DNA from: Avipropionibacterium sp050157065
GTDB taxonomy: Bacteria > Actinomycetota > Actinomycetes > Propionibacteriales > Propionibacteriaceae
NCBI GenBank assembly: GCA_050157065.1
Contig: CP189573.1
Direction: 5' to 3' (one strand)
DNA length: 64,000 nt
This document shows, piece after piece, positions 59,398 through 64,000 of this stretch. Every line of letters starts with the position of its first letter. The first letter of the stretch is position 1. The position numbers were made by a program, and so were the translations under genes. A model generated the notes under the pieces. It ran no database searches. It had not been told where the DNA came from and worked only from the letters and a program-made list of their open reading frames with translations.

Positions 59398-59442
59398 CCC
59401 GTCGAGCCCGTCGAGACGCCCATCGAGCCCGTCGAGACGCCC
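59398..59442. repeat. Family-1 repeat, two direct units
   Basis: GTCGAGCCCGTCGAGACGCC is followed by ATCGAGCCCGTCGAGACGCC, the best-conserved pair of the family. It lies directly after the esterase-like gene, in a junction convergent with the SpoU gene, next to a family-2 element. Confidence 0.85.
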
Positions 59443-59458
59443 CGACACGCCGACCGCT

Positions 59459-59525
59459 CGTAAAAGAGGGCGTCTGAGCGACGCACGCGACGCATACGTC
59501 CAGCTGTGTCGCTGTGGCGCCCACC
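59459..59525. repeat. Family-2 hairpin repeat, copy C
   Basis: GTAAAAGAGGGCGTCTGAGC at the left matches the left flank of copy B, and GTCGCTGTGGCGCCC at the right matches its right arm. The core CGACGCATACGTCCAGCTG is diverged. It sits between convergent genes, after a family-1 pair. Confidence 0.8.
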
Positions 59526-59571
59526 GCTACGAGCCCGCCGAGCGGAACCACCCCTCGCGGAGCGTGATCGG

Positions 59572-60375
59572 TCAGGAGTGCTGGCGCCAGATCTCGTACA
59601 GCAGCACGGTGGCGGCCTGGGCGACGTTCAGGGATTCGGCGGTGCCGACCATCGGGATGCTGACCTGCAGGTCACCGGCGGCGAGCGCGGCGTCGTCGAG
59701 TCCGGTCTGCTCGGCACCGAGCAGCACCACCAACGACTCGGGGAACTCGATCTCCCACAGCCCGTGCGGGGCCCGGGCCGCCGTGGTGGCGACCGGGAGC
59801 CCGTGGTCGTGGGCCCAGCGCACCAGGGCCGGCTGGTCGGCGACGGTGGCGATCGGGACCCCGAAGGTCGCGCCCATGCTCGCCTTGATCGTCGCCGGGT
59901 CCCACGGGTCGGCGGTCGCGCCGACCAGGATCACGCCGGCGGTGCCGGTGGCGTCGGCGGTACGCAGGATGGTGCCGAGGTTGCCGGGGTTGGCGAGCCG
60001 GTCGACGGCCAGGTAGGTGGCGGCCGGAGTCGGGGTCCAGCTGGCCAGGTCCACGTGTCGGGTGCCGACCACCGCGGCCAGCCCGGTCGGGCCGTCGCGG
60101 TCGGCGAGTCGACCGAACAGCTCCCCCGACAGCTGCGCGACCGGGACGCCACGCCCGGCCAGGTCGGCGACGAACGCATGGGCCGATTCCGCCCGCAGCA
60201 GCTCGGGGGCGACGACCAGGGTGTCGATGTCGAAGCCGGCCTCGGCCGCCTGCCGGACCGGCTGGATGCCGAACACGACGGTTGCCTGCTCGGCACGTCG
60301 GTGACGGCGTTGCGCCAGCCTGCGGATCCGCTTGACCAGCGGGTTGGCGGCCGACGTGATCAGTTCGTCGCCCAC
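59572..60375 (-). CDS. SpoU/TrmH-family RNA methyltransferase
   Basis: The 267-residue protein has an N-terminal substrate-binding domain (ANPLVKRIRRLAQRRHR) and the SPOUT motifs 1-3: AVDRLANPGNLGTILRTADA, VVLLGAEQTGLDD and SIPMVGTAESLNVAQAATVL. The family makes 2'-O-methyl ribose in rRNA or tRNA; some members give resistance to thiostrepton-like drugs. The precise nucleotide is not predictable. Confidence 0.9.
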   Translation of the reverse strand: MGDELITSAANPLVKRIRRLAQRRHRRAEQATVVFGIQPVRQAAEAGFDIDTLVVAPELLRAESAHAFVADLAGRGVPVAQLSGELFGRLADRDGPTGLAAVVGTRHVDLASWTPTPAATYLAVDRLANPGNLGTILRTADATGTAGVILVGATADPWDPATIKASMGATFGVPIATVADQPALVRWAHDHGLPVATTAARAPHGLWEIEFPESLVVLLGAEQTGLDDAALAAGDLQVSIPMVGTAESLNVAQAATVLLYEIWRQHS

Positions 60376-60382
60376 CGCGGGC

Positions 60383-61453
60383 TCACTGCGGCGGGGTCTG
60401 GGTGAACAGGATGTCGACCACGTACACCAGCGTCGCCCCCTTCGGCACCGGCGGTGTCTCGTTGCCCTCCGGGTAGCCCTGTGCGGGCGGGATCACCAGC
60501 AGCATCCGGCTCCCGACGGTCTGCCCGATGATGCCGGTCCGGAACCCTTCGATCAGGGTGTCGCCCAGCGGCGTCTGCTCCGGTTCGGCCTCGTAGTTGT
60601 CGTCGACGACCTTGCCGTCGGCCCACAGCACGCCGCGGTAGTTGAGGTAGACGCTGTCGGCCTCGGTGACCTCGGCGCCGGCACCCTTGATCAGCGGTTG
60701 GATCTTGAGTTCGGCGGGCGGCTCGCCGTCGGGGATCGTGATGGTCGGCACGCCGTCCTTGTCGGCGACCGTCGGCAGCCCGGCGACCGGCGCGACCGGC
60801 TCACCCTCGGGGCCCTCCAGCACGGTGGACAGGATGTCGACGACGAAGATCAGGGTGTCACCGACGAGGATCTGCGGCGGCTGGCCCCCGGAGGCGTCGT
60901 AGCCGTCCTCACCCGGCATCGCGATCAGCACCCGGCTGCCGGCCTGCTGCCCCTCGAGGCCCTTGGAGAAGCCGGCGATCACGCCGTCGAGGCTGAAGGT
61001 TGCCGGTTGGCCACGGGTCCACGAGGCGTCGAACATCTCGCCGCTGCGACCGTTGACGCCGTAGTACTGCATGGTGACCGGCGCCTTGGGCTTGATCGTC
61101 GCCCCGTTCCCCGGGGACAGCACCTTGGTCCGGGTCTCGTCGATCGCCCACGGCGCCGGGACGGTGACCTTCGGCTCGGTGTTGGGCTCCCCCTCGACCT
61201 TGATCGCGTCCAGGTTGTTCGACGGGGTCACCGACGCGGGAGCCGACTCGCTGCCGCCGGGTGATGCCGACCCCGGCGCCGAGCCGGACCCTTCACCGGG
61301 GATGGCCGACTGCCGCGGGGTGGGGTTCGTCGGCGGCGCCTGCTCGGGCGTGCACGCACTCACGACGATGGCCGGAACGAGGGGCAGCGCCGCCAACAGA
61401 CGACGGCGGGAACGGTTGACCGCAGGACCGGGCTTCGGGGTGTCGAATCGCAC
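60383..61453 (-). CDS. Twin FKBP-domain peptidyl-prolyl isomerase lipoprotein
   Basis: The 356-residue protein has an N-terminal signal NRSRRRLLAALPLVPAIVVS followed by the lipobox Cys near residue 34. The SRRRLL motif resembles a twin-arginine signal. A Ser/Pro/Gly-rich linker leads to two FKBP domains (about 115-215, with MQYYGVNGRSGEMFDASW and VIAGFSKGLEGQQAGSRVLI; and 255-352, with LNYRGVLWADGKVVDDNY and GSRMLLVIPPAQGYP). It likely folds exported proteins. FKBP genes beside pafA are usual in Actinobacteria. Confidence 0.9.
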   Translation of the reverse strand: MRFDTPKPGPAVNRSRRRLLAALPLVPAIVVSACTPEQAPPTNPTPRQSAIPGEGSGSAPGSASPGGSESAPASVTPSNNLDAIKVEGEPNTEPKVTVPAPWAIDETRTKVLSPGNGATIKPKAPVTMQYYGVNGRSGEMFDASWTRGQPATFSLDGVIAGFSKGLEGQQAGSRVLIAMPGEDGYDASGGQPPQILVGDTLIFVVDILSTVLEGPEGEPVAPVAGLPTVADKDGVPTITIPDGEPPAELKIQPLIKGAGAEVTEADSVYLNYRGVLWADGKVVDDNYEAEPEQTPLGDTLIEGFRTGIIGQTVGSRMLLVIPPAQGYPEGNETPPVPKGATLVYVVDILFTQTPPQ

Positions 61454-61479
61454 CGTGGCAGGTTACCTGAGACCACGAA

Positions 61480-62877
61480 TCATCTGAGACCACCGAACGG
61501 TCCCGCCTCGCGACGCTGCCGCGGCTGCAGCCCGGCGATCAGCCGGTCGACCCGTTCGTCGACCGCGACGAACGGGTCCTTGCAGAGCACGGTCCGCTGC
61601 GCCTGGTCGTTCACCTTCAGATGCACCCAGTCGGCGGTGAACTCGGCGTCGACCGCCTGCGCGGCGGCGATGAACCTGCCCCGCAGTCGGGCCCGGGTGG
61701 TCTGCGGCGGATCGATGGTCGCCTGCTGCGCGACCTCGTCCAACACCAGTCGGGCCGCCATCCCCTTGTCCTCGAGCATCCGGAAGATGCCGCGACCGCC
61801 GCGGATGTCGTGGTACGCGAGGTCGAGCTGGGCGATCCGGGGGTGAGACAGCTCGATCCCGTGGCGGGTGGCGTACCCGGTCAGCAGTCGCTGCTTGATG
61901 GCCCAGTCGATCTCGGTGTCGACGGTCGAGGTGTCGCCGGTCTCCACCGCGGTCAACGTGCGGTCCCACAGGTCGATCGCCCGCTGCAGGACGGGGCTGG
62001 TGACCTCGAGTCGGCGCGTCACCGCGGTCAGGTACTCCCGCTGCAGCTCCAGTCCGGTGATGGTCCGACCGTTGGCCAGCCGTACGGGGGTCCGTCCCCG
62101 CAGGTCGCGGCTCAGGTCGCGGATGGCCCGGATCGGGTTGTCGCAGGTCAGGTCGCGCATCGCGACGCCCTGCTCGACCAGTTGCAGCACCAGCTCGGTG
62201 GTCGCCACCTTGAGCATCGTGGTGGTCTGGCTCATCGACGAGTCGCCGACGATGACGTGCAGGCGCCGGAACCGCTCCGGGTCGGCGTGCGGTTCGTCGC
62301 GGGTGTTGATGATGGGGCGGCTGCGGGTCGTCGCCGATGACACGCTCTCCCAGATGTGCTCGGCCCGCTGACTCACCACGTACCGGGTGCCGTCACCTCC
62401 GGCCAGCACCTTGCCGGCCCCGGTGATCAACTGGCGCGACACCAGGAACGGGACCAACAGCGACGTGTAGTCGCTGAAGGCGCCCTCCCGGGGGATCAGG
62501 TAGTTCTCGTGGCAACCGTACGAGTTCCCGTGCGAGTCGGTGTTGTTCTTGAACAGGTAGATGTCGCAGGGGTGCCCTTCCTCGGCGAGCCGCTCCTCCG
62601 CGCTCCGGGCGAGGTTGTCGACGATCAGCTCGCCCGCCCGGTCGTGGGCGATCAGGTCGAGGACGTCGTCGCACTCCGGTGTCGCGTACTCGGGGTGGGA
62701 TCCGACGTCGAGGTACAGCCGGGATCCGTTGGCGAGGAAGACGTTGCTTGACCGTCCCCAGGTCACCACGCTGCGGAACAGTGAGCGGGCGATCTCGTCG
62801 GCGGTGAGGCGGCGGCCGCCGCCCTGGGTGCTGGTGACGCCGTACTCGGTCTCCAGCCCGTAGATCCGCCGGTCCAT
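61480..62877 (-). CDS. pafA: Pup-protein ligase
   Basis: The 465-residue ligase attaches the prokaryotic ubiquitin-like protein Pup to lysines. It begins MDRRIYGLETEYGVTSTQGG with the ATP/Mg glutamate, then FLANGSRLYLDVGSHPEYAT containing the catalytic Asp, YLFKNNTDSHGNSYGCHENY and HVIVGDSSMSQTTTMLKVAT. The ATG at 62877 gives the normal start. dop, pup and prcBA, which usually sit just upstream, are not there; rluB is. It is separated from the FKBP gene by 26 bases. Confidence 0.94.
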   Translation of the reverse strand: MDRRIYGLETEYGVTSTQGGGRRLTADEIARSLFRSVVTWGRSSNVFLANGSRLYLDVGSHPEYATPECDDVLDLIAHDRAGELIVDNLARSAEERLAEEGHPCDIYLFKNNTDSHGNSYGCHENYLIPREGAFSDYTSLLVPFLVSRQLITGAGKVLAGGDGTRYVVSQRAEHIWESVSSATTRSRPIINTRDEPHADPERFRRLHVIVGDSSMSQTTTMLKVATTELVLQLVEQGVAMRDLTCDNPIRAIRDLSRDLRGRTPVRLANGRTITGLELQREYLTAVTRRLEVTSPVLQRAIDLWDRTLTAVETGDTSTVDTEIDWAIKQRLLTGYATRHGIELSHPRIAQLDLAYHDIRGGRGIFRMLEDKGMAARLVLDEVAQQATIDPPQTTRARLRGRFIAAAQAVDAEFTADWVHLKVNDQAQRTVLCKDPFVAVDERVDRLIAGLQPRQRREAGPFGGLR

Positions 62878-62879
62878 GA

Positions 62880-63647
62880 TCAGGAGCGCCGGTCGAGCAG
62901 CTCGAGCAGAGCGCCGAGTTCCTCGCGGCTGAGCTCCTTGGTCTCCCCCACCGGCAGCCGGCCCAACTGGACCGGGCCGACCGCGGTGCGGGCGAGGCGC
63001 CGGACCGGGTGGCCCATCGCCTCCAGCATGCGCCGCACGATGTGGTTGCGCCCCTCGTGCAGCACGATCTCGACCATGCACTTGTCGGCCGCGCGCGAGA
63101 CCACCTTGAGCCGGTCGGGCCTGACCGGCCCGTCGGGGAGAGTGATCCCCTTTCGGAGCCTGGTGACGGTGGCACGGTCCATCACGCCGGTCACCTGCGC
63201 CAGGTAGGTCTTGGGGACCTCGTACGAGGGGTGGGCCAGCTTGTGGGCGAAGTCGCCGTCGTTGGTGAGCAGCAACAGGCCTTCGGTGTCGGTGTCGAGT
63301 CGGCCCACGTGGAAGAGCCGGTCGGACCGGCCGGGGAGGTAGTCGGTGACGGTGGGGCGCCCCTCCGGGTCGTCCATCGTCGACACCACCCCGCGTGGCT
63401 TGTTGAACGCGAGGTAGGCGTGCCGGCGTGGCGGCGGGATCCGGGATCCGTCCACGTGGACGACGTCCCGGTCGGGGTCGATCCGCACCCCCTGTTCGGT
63501 GACGACCCGTCGGTTGACCTCGACCCGGCCCTCGTCGATCAGGATCTCGCAGGCACGTCGGGAGCCGACTCCGGCCTGGGCCAGCACCTTCTGCAGCCGT
63601 ACGCCTTGAGTCTCGGCCGGGTCGTCGGTGTGGTCGCGGTCAGTCAT
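62880..63647 (-). CDS. rluB: Ribosomal large subunit pseudouridine synthase B-type
   Basis: The 255-residue protein has an N-terminal S4 RNA-binding domain (VRLQKVLAQAGVGSRRACEI) and the RsuA/RluB catalytic region with the active-site Asp in HVGRLDTDTEGLLLLTNDGD near residue 113, plus EGRNHIVRRMLEAMGHPV. It makes pseudouridine in 23S rRNA. Its ATG lies inside the end of scpB (8-base overlap). The scpB-rluB order is widespread. Confidence 0.92.
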   Translation of the reverse strand: MTDRDHTDDPAETQGVRLQKVLAQAGVGSRRACEILIDEGRVEVNRRVVTEQGVRIDPDRDVVHVDGSRIPPPRRHAYLAFNKPRGVVSTMDDPEGRPTVTDYLPGRSDRLFHVGRLDTDTEGLLLLTNDGDFAHKLAHPSYEVPKTYLAQVTGVMDRATVTRLRKGITLPDGPVRPDRLKVVSRAADKCMVEIVLHEGRNHIVRRMLEAMGHPVRRLARTAVGPVQLGRLPVGETKELSREELGALLELLDRRS

Positions 63648-64000
63648 GGTGGAGCTCCTCGTCGTCCGCCGGTACGGGTACGGGTTCCGGTGCGAACTCG
63701 CCGGACCCCGGGTCGGTCCCGGCCCCGGCTGTTTCATGATCAGTCAGGTCAGGATCAATCAGGTCAGGATCAGGCGCTTCCTGATCGGACATCTCATGAT
63801 CACCTTCTTCATGATCAGTATCTCCATGATCACCGTCTCCATGATCACCATGTTCATGATCACCACCTCCATGATCGACTGCAGCGCCCTGGTGATCACC
63901 GGTCGTGGCCGGCTGGTCGACGTGCTCGGCCAGCCCGCTGAGCTCGGCCTCCAGTTCCGACACCTCGGGCAGGTGCGGCGCCAGCGGCGGCAGGTCGGCC
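63640..64000 (-). CDS. scpB: Segregation and condensation protein ScpB, C-terminal part with His/Asp-rich tail
   Basis: Only the last 119 codons are in the window. They begin ADLPPLAPHLPEVSELEAEL, which matches the end of actinobacterial ScpB, a kleisin-associated winged-helix protein of the SMC complex. A tail of about 95 residues follows, rich in His, Asp and Glu (DHGGGDHEHGDHGDGDHG, DPDLIDPDLTDHET) and then acidic to LHHD at the end. The tail is much longer than usual for the family and is encoded by many GATC-containing repeats with lower GC. Assignment to ScpB also rests on the overlap with rluB. Confidence 0.75.
   Translation of the reverse strand, partial: ADLPPLAPHLPEVSELEAELSGLAEHVDQPATTGDHQGAAVDHGGGDHEHGDHGDGDHGDTDHEEGDHEMSDQEAPDPDLIDPDLTDHETAGAGTDPGSGEFAPEPVPVPADDEELHHD
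63735..63885. repeat. CATGATCA-type short repeats encoding the ScpB tail
   Basis: Variants of TCATGATCACC and GGTCAGGATCAATCA recur every 9-18 bases over 150 bases. They contain more than ten GATC sites, many as palindromic TGATCA, and code for the DHE/DHG and DPDL pieces of the ScpB C-terminus. Confidence 0.8.

Noticed and set aside
63735..63885. Cluster of TGATCA/GATC sites considered as a replication origin or DnaA/Dam region
   Set aside because: It lies inside an open coding frame, has no DnaA boxes, and Actinobacteria generally lack Dam/SeqA; it was kept only as a repeat-coded tail.

Overview
The window is high-GC chromosomal DNA of an actinobacterium. The lineage markers are ClgR, an NdgR/LtbR-type IclR regulator, a lysine/alanine-tailed HU protein, CofC/FbiD of F420 synthesis, HelY, the PafA/PafB/PafC group, TatA/TatC and a DUF3515 lipoprotein. 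A glutaminyl-tRNA synthetase, uncommon in this phylum, and the gene order suggest a member of the Propionibacteriales. That placement is an inference; no rRNA gene is present. Genes are densely packed, many overlap by 1-8 bases, and no insertion sequence, prophage or CRISPR array was seen.

Layout: 0-3.7 kb holds the N-terminal part of a KAS III-like enzyme and the rimO-pgsA-pncC-clgR run. 3.9-7.7 kb holds an aminotransferase, a cystathionine gamma-synthase-like enzyme, an aldo/keto reductase and a Nudix hydrolase. 7.8-13.7 kb holds the divergent glnS/gltX pair and ftsK. 13.9-21.2 kb holds a Nudix-NYN fusion, thiD, thiL, a solo Lrp effector domain, DUF3515, ddl, gpsA, plsC and cofC/fbiD. 21.3-25.6 kb holds HU, leuD, leuC, the divergent ndgR, tRNA-Glu(CUC) and tRNA-Gln(CUG). 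25.6-42.4 kb is dominated by branched-chain amino acid synthesis: cimA, ilvE, leuB, ilvC, ilvN, ilvB and ilvD, with a CPBP protease, a FAH-family enzyme, deoA, an AGCS amino-acid carrier, a methyltransferase and an ArsR regulator between them. 42.4-46 kb is a minus-strand run of hisF, a 2-hydroxyacid dehydrogenase, HIT and GT87 that leads into ilvD. 46.2-57.3 kb holds a tldD/tldE pair, a decayed VapBC module, helY, dagK, tatC, tatA and pafC/pafB. 57.4-64 kb holds gluQ, an acetylxylan-esterase-like hydrolase, a SpoU methyltransferase, a twin FKBP lipoprotein, pafA, rluB and the C-terminus of scpB.

The branched-chain genes form one regional regulon. Citramalate synthase supplies 2-oxobutyrate independently of threonine. 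LeuCD and LeuB can serve both the citramalate and the isopropylmalate branches. IlvBNCD and IlvE complete valine, leucine and isoleucine. cimA and ilvBN are each preceded by a complete-looking transcription attenuator, with a short leader peptide rich in Ile/Val/Leu codons and a hairpin followed by a U tract.

The main unexplained content is three families of dispersed palindromic repeats. Family 1 (GTCGAGCYYGTCGAGACGCC-like) occurs five times, each time between convergent genes. Family 2 is a roughly 70-base hairpin with three copies. Family 3 is an 84-base inverted-repeat unit duplicated in tandem between hisF and tldD; other long inverted repeats lie in other divergent promoter regions. No clearly new enzymatic or defence system was found.
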